Numbered from the stretch's first letter, positions 32,962 to 43,567 are shown. The stretch is 64,000 bases of DNA from Prostheceraeus crozeri (GCA_907163375.1 CAJQUW010006804.1:310001-374000), one strand, 5' to 3'. The notes: a model not told the origin generated them from the sequence alone. Numbers and translations are program-made.

Positions 32962-35900
32962 GTCATCAAGCTTTAATAAATCACAGCTTTGACATTTGCT
33001 TCTTTGCATACTAAGACAAGTGTTATCCATAGTTGTTGATTTTTCAATCTCACGTCTTTATCTTGGGTCAGCAACCAATAATCTTGGGAGCACTCTCGCT
33101 AGGTTGATCAAAATCCAAGATCTAGCCGTGCATGCTGTAGAGTGAGAAGGTTTACTTAACTGTTGTGGTAAGAAATCTCAGTAACAATCCAGACAAATAT
33201 TCGGCAAAAGCGGTTAACATGTTAACACTAATCCAATATACCTGACTTCAAAGCTACATTTCTTTTTTCACTTTCTACATTTTGCATGTAAATGAAGTAG
33301 ACCTGCGGAAAATGGAAATGAAAAATTTGCATAAAATAAAATGAAATATAATTTATGATTCTGAAAATTCACTTTCGCCAAAATCTAACAAGGCTGCTGA
33401 TTGAAATGTACACAATAGAAAAACAAAATGGACAGCCCTAGATCGAATAATAAGTCGTATATTTGGGCATTGCCTCAATATTGTGGATCGTGAGGCATCA
33501 AAATTTCAATCGAACACACGACAAAGATACAAATCAGTGTTAAAGCATGAATCGAATACATGATCAGCACTAAAGATAAGTCTAATTATAAACTTTGATG
33601 ATCCCTGCGAAGAAAATCGCATTTCTTTTTTAAAAGTGTTAAGCTTTGAATATTTGCTCAAATTTTTTTCACCCATTCGTCAGCTATATATTTTGCATGA
33701 TTTATTGATGTAAGCAATTAAAGAACCCATGAGTGGGAGAATCAGAATGTCAATCCATCTCAAGGGTGCATTCGTCTACTTGTAGTCATTAACCAACTAA
33801 TTAATGCATGTACTCAAACAACTAATTAACACTCAAAGAGCCGGAAATCTAATGCTCTACTTTTCAGTCACAGTTTAGACTTTACAGCATTCATTTTGAA
33901 CTTTAGAATTACAGTGCAGACAGTCTAAAAGATATCAGGGGCTACCTGCCTGCATGGGCTTGCCGTTAAATTCCGCACTGCATCAACCTCTGTTTTGCTA
34001 TTACTGGACATTCTTCCTATCGGTTACTGATTCTCTTTTCAATTCAACTTCCTGCTACTTGCAAAATGGCTACTTATTTTCTCTATTTAGACGACCGCCT
34101 TTTGCACATTAATGTATTCTGTTCAGTTGATCAATTGTCAGTGATTTCCATTCGTTTTCTTCTCTTCGTCATTTTTTACCTTTCCACCTCACAGACATCG
34201 AAGTAGGCGACAAAAAGATTTGATCATGTTCTCATTCATTAATTTAGGAATAAAGTCAGGATGATTGATATTTGGGCAAAGCCTCGGTGCACTTGTCTTT
34301 CTTGCCTCACGGATTTCACCTCTCTTCCGGATTCAAACCATTCTGGTGTGCGTCACCTCTTAGTGATAGGATGCTTTACATCCAAAGAGGCTAGGATGGT
34401 GGAAAGTTTGTCAATAGTGGGTGTGACCTGCGTGTATAAAACTCACGAGCAAGTGTGGGGCCATGAAACTTTAATGTTTGAGTTAAGAGAAGCCATGATA
34501 AGAATTCGGGGACTCTGCTTGATGAGAAATCGGAAGATAATTGAGAAAGTACTTCAACTCATCACATGAATTATGTCATTGCACCACCTGCACATTTCAC
34601 CTGAAATTACTCTTTATTGTGAGTCATCGGTATGCGAGTATTTCCATCTTCAAAGTTCGGGTTTTATTCAATGGCGCGTTATATAGAAAACTTTGAATTT
34701 TTTGTTGTCTAAACGCAATATATTAATATATACTCAGAACTAATTACGGGTTCAAATGTGATAAATAACACAATTTAAGCAGGTTCGGATTTTGGATTTT
34801 GTCTCGTTAGAGGCTTAATTGAAATCCCGGGGAAATTTTCTATGAGATGATATGTCGACATGCTCCACAGGTATTTTGGATATTATCTCGGAGTTCAAAG
34901 TTGTGATCACTGAGGTGGTGCGACTGATGAAGCAGTGCCCGGTAAACCCGCAAACACTGTCTCAAGCGAATGATCCTTTTCAACTCTACGAAGGTAGAAA
35001 CACTACCTGAAGTCAACAATGACCCAAACTCGCTTAATTCACCTCTTTCTTCTCGAAACTTGTAGAGAAATGGATGATCTGTATGTTTGAGAGATTGTCA
35101 GTGATTGTTTGTTAAAAGTGGCGACGACAAAAGAAAATATTAATTTGCATTTCTTTGATGAGTTATTGTTTATATAATTTCTGAATTCATCTACCATTCC
35201 TAAAAGTAGCTTATCATGCTATTTGCATGTTTCATACTTATAGTCATACTGGTCAAGAACATTGCATGAATGCCGATGATTATTATATAAATATCAGGTG
35301 CTCATGCAGTTCCTTCTCCTTTTGATGCATAAGAAAACCATCACCAGTCTACAAAACCTAAACAAAACTAATGACAGATCCTACATTGTAGCACTGACCC
35401 TAACTAAAGAGTTAGAGGGGTTAGATGAGTTAAGACAAAGAGGGGGAACTGCATTATTGCCGAGCATTACAGATACATTTTTAATTCAAAATTTTTGTCG
35501 GTTAGTAACAAGTAAATTCTAGAATGCACAAATAGTGTATGTGAGATTGCAAGGAAGTAGGCCGATATGCCTACAATGATATAAAATATGTGCGGCTTTT
35601 TGCCATGCCAATGAGAAATTGCTTCCTGCGCCTATGGTTCATATAAAACCGTATAGAAGCCTAAAGTATAAAAGTGTATGCCTAAACATTTAATTGAATT
35701 TATGCGTTAATTAAAATTGATCTTGATATACTTGAACTCTCGTAGTTTTACTTCGTGTGTTGGAATTCTTATATAATTAATTGCTGCAACAATAATTAAT
35801 GCATTTTATTCGATGACAGCTGAGAAATCATTTTCCATTATCTTCACAATTACGAACATCATCACAACTGCACATAACTTGAATGGCAAGCGATCGATTC

Positions 35901-36173
35901 GCCTTAGTGTTGCTTACATGCGCAGTTGTGCTGAAATTTGAGTGGGGCTTACTTATTCAATGTTTTATGCCAAAACATGCATGAATTCCCAAATCCAAAA
36001 CTCGACGAAATTGCGGAAACAGTAGTTCTACTTTTGCAGTTTGTCCTGATATACAGTTTCACTTATTATGCACGCACTGTACATGCACGTACTTCTTTGC
36101 CAAAATTTGTGAGGTATTTAGCCACAACATTGACAAATTTGAACATAAGCTATTTCTTAATTTTTTGTGCATG
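32962..36173. other. AT-rich stretch without a recognisable gene
   Basis: A 102-codon plus-strand frame at 34261-34569 is in a less AT-rich patch but matches no family I recognise. Other frames are short. No transposon ends are found. Confidence 0.4.
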
Positions 36174-36543
36174 ATTCCAGTGGGTTAGTTGCCCGTTTTA
36201 CTAACCGAGCCAGTCGTCCTTGTCATATATCGGATTTTTATACGAGAGATGATACTTGTACTTGGGTCTGGTTCTGTTTGGTCATGGAATGCAAAAAGTG
36301 CATCGTTGTTGGCAAGCGCAAGTTGACCCTGGGTCTGCGTCTGGAACCATTCAGATCCAAGTTTCAAGTCTTATCAGCAATTGTAAAACAGATATTTTGT
36401 CATTCAAGTGTCAAACACTCGGCATAAGTGTTTATATTAATTATGTGGTCGTTTGGAAAGAAGCTCTTGTCGCAGAATATTTTCGCAGATGAGAAAAATC
36501 AAAGTCACAAACGCTTTAGTTCAAAGTACACTTTCAGTAGGTA
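36174..36543 (+). repeat. 370-bp direct repeat, left copy, flanking the pogo element
   Basis: This block is identical to 39989-40358 except at one base (36195 G, 40010 A). It is host or unclassified DNA: its frames are not conserved proteins. The left copy ends in TA directly before the transposon's terminal GGGG. It appears to be the element's original left flank, duplicated to the right of the element. Confidence 0.95.
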
Positions 36544-37252
36544 GGGGAAGATGGGGAAGGTTCGCCCATTTTTTGAATTTTGAATTCTCAGTACCAACAG
36601 TTAAGGAATTTCTGAATACTTAATGCACCATAACAAACCTATGGACGTTGGAAAACTATGTTTTGGTTGCTTAGTTATGAAATATCTGATAACTAGGTTT
36701 AATTAACTTTCAGATAGAGGTACTTGTTCGGGCCAACTCACCCCAATGGCGGGGGAGGTTGGCCCACTACTTGGGGTTAATTGGCCCACTAAATGCTTAT
36801 TAAAAACCCGTTGTAATAAATAAAGAAAACATTTCCTAAATGGCCTTGTTCTGTATCAAGTATTTTTTATAAGGAAAATATATTCTATATTAGAAATCTT
36901 ATTCTTCTTGATAAGCTAATTACCTTTTTGAAATTCAATTAAATAATTTATGTTAATAATTAAATAGATATTCGTTCAGATCAAGCAATATTCCTTTTTT
37001 AATTGATTGATCCAAGAAGCCGAAAGTTTCTGCGACGATAATTATTCATTAGCCTCGTCATTTCTGAACTTCTTCAAATCAAAACATGAGTTCTGAAAAT
37101 AGTTAGTGTACTTAGAATACCTTAATAAAGTCTCATACAAAACCATTTAACAGAATCTGGAGAGATATATAGATGTCTGAATAACAATTACATTAGCCTT
37201 CATACATGTAGGTTCTAAATCAGTCAAAATGATCGAAATTTCAATTACATCC

Positions 37253-39052
37253 CTAAATTACATAATCCGAATCATCTGAATCGCAATTATGACAAACATA
37301 GTAGACACTGTTTTCACCGATGCATTTTTCGTGTGCCCAATCGTGACAAAGAGTACACTGAACCCACACTTCCTGTTTCGAAGTAAGCCAGTTCGTAAGG
37401 CAAATAATACAAAACCATTCTTTACTTTTCTTTTCGTTCTTTTTCTTTACGATCCTTTCCTTTCTTCGTTGTGTTGGCTGTATTTCTTTCTTCTTCCTGG
37501 CTTCTTGCATTTCTGGGGAATCCGTTAAAATAGCACTCATCCTCTTTCTTGTTGAATTTTTCTTTATTCTTTCACCAGCTTTAGGATGCGGTCTGACTTC
37601 AATTGGGCTAAAAGCTCCTAAATTATTATGAAAAGATTTACTTGAAGTTTGTGGCCGCTCACATGAAGTTAGAGGTTCTTCATTTACAACTTGTGGCCGC
37701 TCACATGGAGTTTGAGGCTCTTCATTTACAACTTGTAGCCGCTCACATTGCGTTTGACTATCTACATCTGCGGTTTGTGGCTCTTGATGAGAAGTTTTAG
37801 GCTCTTGGTTTTCTACGTCTTGAATTGGCCTGTCAGTGACTGAAGAAGGGCTAAAATCAGATTCAGAGAAAATATCTGCATTAAAGGGAAATATCCCTGT
37901 CTTCCGAAACCCGGAAGTCACATTACCGACACTCATAGATTCGTTCCATGCTTCATTTACAATTCCAGGTATGTTATAAATGGATATTGGGCGACCGGGG
38001 TTAGATCTCATCCAGTGCTGCTGTGCTCTAGAAATTCTTGATTTTAGAGGTCCAAACACGGACACATCAAGTGGCTGCAATTTGTGAGAGCAATGAGGCG
38101 GAAAGCTCAGTAGAACTATTCCACTCTCCTTGCAAAACTTTACAACATCAAAATCAACATGAGATTCATGGTTATCCAGCAGGAGCAGCACTGGACGATC
38201 AACTGAAGGTCGAACAAATTTACAAAAATGTTGCATAAAAGACAAAAACAGTTCATCAGACATCCATCCGGAACGACTGGCACCACCGGAAGAACCGGCA
38301 GGTGCGCCAGAAAGAAAGTAGTCTCGGAAGTGCACACGTGGAAATATAAAAAACGGTGGAATCACTTGTCCACATGCAGATACACCAGTGCAGACAGTAA
38401 CTAATTCCCCTCTTTCAGCCGATGTAATAGAAAACACATTTCTTGCTCCGCGTTCGGCAAGAACTTTTGGTTGATTTGGTGCAACTGTGGTAACACCTGT
38501 TTCATCAACATTCCATATAGAGCTTGACTCAAGTTGGTGTCTGTCCATTACATCTGCCAATTTAGAAAAGAAGAGATTCACATTTTCTTTGTTAAAGGCT
38601 GCTGCTCTTCCAATACTTGTCGATTCTGGACGACGAATGGAAAGCTCAGTATGTCTACTCATGAATCCAAAATACCAGTCTATACCTGCTATCTTGCCTT
38701 TGTGCCACGATTCAGGACAGCGAATTTTGTAATATTCCACACACGAGTAAGCGAACTTACGAAAGTCCTTCACTGTGAGACCAAAGTAGATAGCTGCAGC
38801 ATCAATCAGATAACGACTCATCTCCCGTTCTTGCTCTTCGGAGAATACCATTTTATGCCTAGAATATCCTAGTGTCGGTTGGTCGGAGACTTTACTCCTT
38901 GAGATAAAATGACGGAGAGTTGTCCTAGGAATGTCGAAGATTTGTGCAGCTTTTCGAACACTTTCTCCACCATCGATGAGCTGTACTGCCTTCTCCAATA
39001 TGTCCTTCTGAATTTCACCGCGTTTGGTTTTCCTATTGTACTTTCGGGGCAT
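37253..39052 (-). CDS. pogo-type transposase with C-terminal PHD finger
   Basis: This enzyme should bind the element ends, cut them out and insert them at TA. The 599-residue frame is intact. Residues 10-52 form a pipsqueak-type helix-turn-helix (VRKAAQIFDIPRTTLRHFIS). About 60-145 look like the CENP-B/Tc5-type second DNA-binding region (WYFGFMSRH...LSIRRPE). The DDE domain has D183 in WNVDETG, D293 in LLLDNHESH and D329 in QPLDVSVFGPLK, a DD35D spacing. A low-complexity linker contains a 14-residue tandem repeat (about 436-470), then a basic stretch (about 520-545). Residues 547-590 are a C4HC3 PHD-type zinc finger (WFCIICLTNW...WVQCTLCHDWAHEKC...YVCHNC), a chromatin-reading fold found in some animal transposases. 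An acidic tail ends the protein. I chose the ATG at 39052 because a 3' splice-like sequence lies just before it. No disabling change is visible. Confidence 0.9.
   Translation of the reverse strand: MPRKYNRKTKRGEIQKDILEKAVQLIDGGESVRKAAQIFDIPRTTLRHFISRSKVSDQPTLGYSRHKMVFSEEQEREMSRYLIDAAAIYFGLTVKDFRKFAYSCVEYYKIRCPESWHKGKIAGIDWYFGFMSRHTELSIRRPESTSIGRAAAFNKENVNLFFSKLADVMDRHQLESSSIWNVDETGVTTVAPNQPKVLAERGARNVFSITSAERGELVTVCTGVSACGQVIPPFFIFPRVHFRDYFLSGAPAGSSGGASRSGWMSDELFLSFMQHFCKFVRPSVDRPVLLLLDNHESHVDFDVVKFCKESGIVLLSFPPHCSHKLQPLDVSVFGPLKSRISRAQQHWMRSNPGRPISIYNIPGIVNEAWNESMSVGNVTSGFRKTGIFPFNADIFSESDFSPSSVTDRPIQDVENQEPKTSHQEPQTADVDSQTQCERLQVVNEEPQTPCERPQVVNEEPLTSCERPQTSSKSFHNNLGAFSPIEVRPHPKAGERIKKNSTRKRMSAILTDSPEMQEARKKKEIQPTQRRKERIVKKKNEKKSKEWFCIICLTNWLTSKQEVWVQCTLCHDWAHEKCIGENSVYYVCHNCDSDDSDYVI
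37650..37757 (-). repeat. 42-bp coding tandem repeat within the transposase
   Basis: Two full 42-bp units (37650-37691 and 37692-37733) and a partial third encode the 14-residue repeat CERPQVVNEEPQTP and variants. The repeat keeps the frame. It lies in the linker between the catalytic domain and the PHD finger, where length changes are probably tolerated. Confidence 0.85.
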
Positions 39053-39085
39053 ATCCTGAAAAAAAAGATGTTTAATAAGTACTTC
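39053..39085 (-). promoter_or_regulatory. candidate 3' splice site upstream of the transposase start
   Basis: Read on the minus strand the sequence just before the ATG is a run of eight T followed by CAG and GAT, preceded by ACTTATTAAAC, which could serve as a branch region. This is a good splice acceptor, so the gene may have a 5' non-coding (or short coding) exon between here and the right end at 39988. The donor was not identified. Confidence 0.5.
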
Positions 39086-39988
39086 AAAGAATTAAATACA
39101 TGAGTATATATCATACATAGGCTCCATATACCGTATAACTTTGTTTAAAAATAATGTATTCAGAAGAATTGTAAAATTTTTTATTCAATCATTTTGTGAT
39201 TCATTAAAAACACATGTGGACTTATTGTTATCAATAACACATGTACAGTATCAGTCATTTGAAATTCGCGTCTGTTTAGGTGTGATGCTGAAAATATCTG
39301 TATAGTCCATGTTGATTTTTGGCTTAAATGTCATGTAATAAAGCGATACATGCATGTAATGCAGTAGCCTAATGAATCACATAATCAGTGGAATGGTTCG
39401 GAACAATATTGAAAACAGAATATGCACTGCCTCTATGAAGCTTATTGTATCTGCTGCACTTTATAACGATTATCATTGAAGCAATATAGATTCATGAAAA
39501 ATGCTACTAAGATATCATTTTAAAAGTATGGACTTAAAATAAATCAGTTTTCTTGCAAACATTTGATGGGGTAAGTTGGCCATGCTGGCCTACATACCCC
39601 ATTTAAAGGTGGCTGATTTACCCCATTATGATACCTCTACCAAAAATTCAACTTTATGTGTTTTAGTTTATAATTGAATATCTATCCTTGGTACACTAAC
39701 TGAGTAATTATCTTGAATGTCGCCCCGCACACATCATTATTAATCTATTCTTAATCTTGACCACAAAATCTGATAAACGCTACAATTCGAGAATTTTACT
39801 CACCGATGCAGAAAGACGTCTGCGGGCTGCCGACAGGAGTGGAAGAAATGAATATCATCGATATCGCCTTGGGTTTAGCAGCAGGTGGAAATCTCGGCGT
39901 AGTATTGACATCAGCTCTATAAATAGATTCCTTCTTGTCAAACGTGAGACTGGGCCAACTTGCCCCTATGGCCGATGTACCCCATCTT

Positions 39989-40358
39989 ATTCCAGTGGGT
40001 TAGTTGCCCATTTTACTAACCGAGCCAGTCGTCCTTGTCATATATCGGATTTTTATACGAGAGATGATACTTGTACTTGGGTCTGGTTCTGTTTGGTCAT
40101 GGAATGCAAAAAGTGCATCGTTGTTGGCAAGCGCAAGTTGACCCTGGGTCTGCGTCTGGAACCATTCAGATCCAAGTTTCAAGTCTTATCAGCAATTGTA
40201 AAACAGATATTTTGTCATTCAAGTGTCAAACACTCGGCATAAGTGTTTATATTAATTATGTGGTCGTTTGGAAAGAAGCTCTTGTCGCAGAATATTTTCG
40301 CAGATGAGAAAAATCAAAGTCACAAACGCTTTAGTTCAAAGTACACTTTCAGTAGGTA
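39989..40358 (+). repeat. 370-bp direct repeat, right copy
   Basis: This is the second copy of 36174-36543, with one difference (40010). It follows the transposon's truncated right end with no spacer: CCCCATCTT runs straight into ATTCCAG. On its right, GGTA continues into CTTATTACTAG, which would be the original right flank of the insertion site. Confidence 0.95.
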
Positions 40359-40770
40359 CTTATTACTAGAATGATGAATGTATTTCAGCTTCAGATGTTT
40401 TTCAATTCATTCTACAATTTGGTGTTCAAAGAAATTCCATAGAATTCTTGAAATTATGTTACGCTTATTGACTTTGGAACAAATATAAGACACCAAACTA
40501 AAGCTAGTTTTTCATAAATTTACTTAATGGTCTCATAAATATTCAACCACCTGATAAATATCATGACTCTCATTCGGCCGTAAATTGATTGCGCGCATTT
40601 AAACTCAATCTACACTATGGTACTTAAATATTCCGGTATAATATCAGTGCACAGACCAGTAGGTATGACACTACTTATTAAACCTAAGCATCGTACTCCC
40701 ATGTTAACATCATTAGATATTACTGTGCAAATTGATGTTGCCTACAAAAAAGTTACTCACAAGCAACCTG
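40359..40770. other. no recognisable feature
   Basis: AT-rich sequence with no gene, terminal repeat or RNA motif that I can support. Confidence 0.4.
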
Positions 40771-40874
40771 GCAATTTATGAATTTATCAAATCTCAACAG
40801 ATGCAGCAACCACGAAACATGTTCCGGCCTGTTGGGCCTCATCAGTCGAGAGATTTGATAAATTTATCAATTGC
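40771..40874 (-). ncRNA. hammerhead-like motif inside an inverted repeat, minus strand
   Basis: Arms 40771-40795 and 40850-40874 pair at 23 of 25 positions and would extend helix I. Between them on the minus strand lies CTGATGA (40845-40839), then a perfect stem II GGCC/GGCC with loop CAACA, then GGAAC where the hammerhead core needs GAAAC. CGA before the core pairs with TCG after ATGTT. The architecture fits a type I hammerhead with a very short helix III, but the A-to-G change in the GAA box probably inactivates this copy. It faces the next motif, 190 bp away. Confidence 0.5.
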
Positions 40875-40984
40875 CCGGTTATTTATGAGAAACTTAAACA
40901 TTAAGTGGTTGCAGAACAAAATCCACCCTTAATGTGTTTGCGTTAAAGCGGTGCCTTTGTGGTAAATTCACACTATCAACAGAT

Positions 40985-41130
40985 GGTCTGGTGGCCTTGT
41001 AGTTAGAGGGCATGCTTGTTCGTCCTCTAGCTCCAACATCACAGGTTCGAACCTACCCACGACTGATGACGCCCAACAGGCTGAAATATTTCTCGTGGTG
41101 GATACATCTGTTGAGATCTGATCAATTTCA
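40985..41130 (+). mobile_element. tRNA-headed SINE-like repeat ending in a hammerhead-like motif
   Basis: TGGCCTTGTAGTTAGAGGG (40992-41010) is a good pol III A box and GGTTCGAACC (41044-41053) a perfect B box, spaced as in a tRNA gene. The hammerhead-like core follows at once (41057-41098). Downstream, CATCTGTTGAGATCTGATCAA matches the region after the opposite-strand motif at 40.8 kb. A pol III transcript would therefore carry the ribozyme-like fold just 3' of the tRNA-like part. Schistosome SINEs with hammerheads are a known precedent. Confidence 0.55.
41057..41098 (+). ncRNA. hammerhead-ribozyme-like motif, core intact
   Basis: CCACGA (41057-41062) pairs perfectly with TCGTGG (41093-41098) as stem I. 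CTGATGA is at 41063-41069. Stem II is GCC/GGC (41071-41073 with 41079-41081) around CAACA, with a C-U mismatch next to the core. GAAA is at 41083-41086. Helix III is minimal, one A-U pair around TATT, and C41092 would be the cleavage-site nucleotide just before stem I. Very short helix III is known in hammerheads of Penelope-like elements, which may act as dimers. All core letters are present; activity is unknown. Confidence 0.55.
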
Positions 41131-42010
41131 AAGTTAGTCATAAAGTCGCTTATACAAATATTACACAACTGCATTAAATAATCATTAAATAGTAAGCCAT
41201 ATTGGTATATAGTACTCGCATACCAGTACAATAGAAATCACCGAAAATATGTCAGAATGCAGTAATGTATTAGACGGTTTTAAGTTCATGATTTGGACCC
41301 AATTAGCATCTCTGATTCATAATACATGCCCGAGTAATCAATATGCTATTATACCTAATGTGAATGCTCTTACCTACCTATAGCAGCATGTACAATCAGC
41401 TTATATTAATAAGTCAAATTCCATCCAGTCACCAGGCTCGACTGATATCGACTTAAATTCACCTATATTAGCCAACATGTCCATTTTGTTGTTGTCTATA
41501 ATTTATGTACCTTTCAAATGGATTGTCTTATTGTCTAGAAATTCTCATACTTCCTGAATTACTGAAATTTGCTCCGTATATACGTCATTCTATTATAATT
41601 ACTTCCTGTGTCGAGTGATGGTGATAACCTGGAGCTCCCCACAGTTATTTAATTTCTTATATAAAGGTTCCGATACTTCAACAATCAAGAATAACGACCT
41701 TGATCCAATGTCAAGATGTTATTTTCCCATTGACCTAAATTAACGATCGGAAAAATAAAATCAGAAGAGTGCACCTTATTTTCTCGAATAGAAACCCGCA
41801 CATGAGTTGAAAAAGTAGCTATATAACCAGTTTTCATACAGAGTCCACATTGAATTACTTAATCAAGAGTTTTACGAGTTTTGTTATAAACTACTGCTAT
41901 TGGAGTGCGACTGCAAGTTAGATTTCTATGTATCATGCTGATTTTGGCGCACCATATCTGTCAAATATTAGCAGTTTGATTTAACGGTTGAAACTGTCAT
42001 TGTCTTAAGG
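41131..42010. other. no recognisable feature
   Basis: AT-rich sequence between the hammerhead-bearing repeat and a hAT element. No gene or repeat family is recognised. Confidence 0.4.
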
Positions 42011-42685
42011 TAGAGGTTCCCAACCGGTGGCACGCGAGGGCTCATCAGATGCTTTATGTATCATGATGATAATTTAATTTATTCATGTCACAGACCAAAT
42101 CTATTAGAAAAACTGTTGATCAACTTAGAAATTTTGATCGACGACAAAGTTCGATGCAATTTATCACTCTTCCTAGTCTCAAAAGACGAAGATTTGTCTT
42201 GTGCATAGATTTCACCTTGTCACTTCAAACTTTGTATTAGGTTGTTTAGATATCAATGCGACAAGCGATGCAATGACATCTATTGAGCGACCGACAGGTC
42301 GAAATCAACAGAGCAACCTCAGCAAGCAGAAACCACGCATTTTGAAATGCACATGGCATAGAAATTTACATTCAACTTTAGCAAGTCAAAACTGCTCACA
42401 TAAGCTACGTTTCTTAAAAAACGACACACAACCTGTATTTGATCGCAGATATTTGACACAGTATCTTGAAACAACATTCATGTAGATATCTACGTGATCT
42501 TCAGAGACCGATTTCTCGACACTCTTCGTTTGATGTTTGTTTTGTTCGCAGAAATAAATTTCTTTGAAATAAAAGAGAATTATATCTTTCCTATCATAGA
42601 AACAATTTCTTTGAGACTCAGTGGTACGCGGCGAACGTGTAAGATCTCAAGTGCTACTGACACATCAAATGGTTGGGAACCACTG
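42011..42685. mobile_element. non-autonomous hAT element
   Basis: The left end TAGAGGTTCCCAACC and the inverted right end CAGTGGTTCCCAACC are hAT-type terminal repeats of the widespread CAGTGGTTC-CAACC kind. The flanking octamers TCTTAAGG (42003-42010) and TCTTTGGG (42686-42693) agree at six of eight, consistent with an aged target duplication. A 94-codon frame inside (42201-42485) does not resemble a transposase. Confidence 0.8.
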
Positions 42686-43419
42686 TCTTTGGGGATGAAG
42701 CCACTGGCAGTGAACGCAAACTGTTCAGTAGGAAGCTCTTCCCACGCTGTCACGATGTTAGTTCAGCTAGTGAGCTACGGTCTAGGTTGCCAGAGGTCGG
42801 TAGTCCAATTCCGTCAAGACGCACAACTATTTTCCGTCAATCAAATATTATCTAACAAAAGCTGTCAGTGATTATTATTGTCAGCAATTGCCCTAGCTAT
42901 AACTGCTTGAGTTTTAAACACAATATGGATCATAATTATTTCTTTGCCCTCGACGTTTCTTTCTATCCAGTGATGTAAGTGCTTGTTCAAGAAATCTATG
43001 ATTATGGCTTCCATTGGTTGACAATAGTCAAAAGTCAAAACGTTCATTTCCAACTTGGAAAACGTAGTACAAATATACATAACATTGATGTGATGAGTGA
43101 TGAAATGATAAAAATGTCCATATACAATGAATGATGGATGGTGGATGAGATGTACAAGTAAGTGAAATGATGATACGGATCGGAAGAAAAGGCCATGCGT
43201 AAATCATTCCATGCATTACAACTCAAATGTCAAAATTGATCATGAATTATCTGCATATTGAAAAACATGCATGTTCAATAATATTAACATTATCTCATCT
43301 CATGTCTTAGTATTCTTATGAATGAATAAATCTTAGCTGTGATTTTGTATCTTCTCTGGATTAATTTCTTGTTTTATATAATAATCGCAATTTGTTTATA
43401 AGTTTTATTAATAAGTTTT
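42686..43419. other. no recognisable feature
   Basis: No gene or repeat is recognised here. Short frames on both strands look accidental. Confidence 0.4.
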
Positions 43420-43567
43420 GGAGAGCCGGTCAATATATAATGCAATGACAGATATACAGTAGCAAGCATTTAATCAGATAAAAATGAAGTTATCAAGCAA
43501 CTCACCTGTAATCAAATTGACAATGATTGAGAGATATATAATATTCCGTAGCAATGACCGGCTCTCC
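43420..43567. mobile_element. 148-bp MITE
   Basis: GGAGAGCCGGTCA at 43420-43432 is the exact inverse of TGACCGGCTCTCC at 43555-43567, and ATATATAAT follows inside both ends. The interior is AT-rich and non-coding. No clear target duplication is seen, so the superfamily is open. Confidence 0.65.

Larger units (their letters stand above)
36544..39988 (-). mobile_element. pogo-group DNA transposon, nearly complete
   Basis: The left end is TA then GGGGAAGATGGGG. The right end read inward is AAGATGGGGTACATCGGCC, matching from the fifth base, so four terminal bases and the TA are missing on the right. Subterminal motifs of the type GGGGTAAGTTGGCC occur inverted at both ends (36731-36744, 36757-36767 and 36773-36789 on the left; 39568-39581 and 39953-39966 on the right) and are likely transposase-binding sites. 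The single large gene is on the minus strand. TA targets and this enzyme type fit the pogo branch of the Tc1/mariner-IS630 group. Confidence 0.85.

Noticed and set aside
34924-34962. CGACTGATGAAGC...GGTAAAC as another hammerhead core
   Set aside because: The GAAA box and matching stem I are missing.
36167-36427. 86-codon open frame in the 370-bp repeat, present again in the right copy (there 161 codons from 39757)
   Set aside because: The two copies are near-identical because the DNA is duplicated, so open frames are not independent evidence. No protein family is recognised.
38038-38872. Plus-strand frames opposite the transposase (for example 38534-38872, 112 codons)
   Set aside because: They are antisense shadows of a well-supported coding frame.
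36174-40358. 370-bp repeats read as long terminal repeats of a retroelement
   Set aside because: The enclosed gene is a DDD transposase with its own inverted ends and TA preference, and there is no reverse transcriptase or related motif.
40985-41060. Functional tRNA gene
   Set aside because: A and B boxes are good but the acceptor and other stems do not form a proper cloverleaf. It fits a SINE head.
42201-42485. 94-codon frame inside the hAT element as a transposase fragment
   Set aside because: No hAT motif (no SER-FS-AG or zinc finger) is visible. Probably chance.
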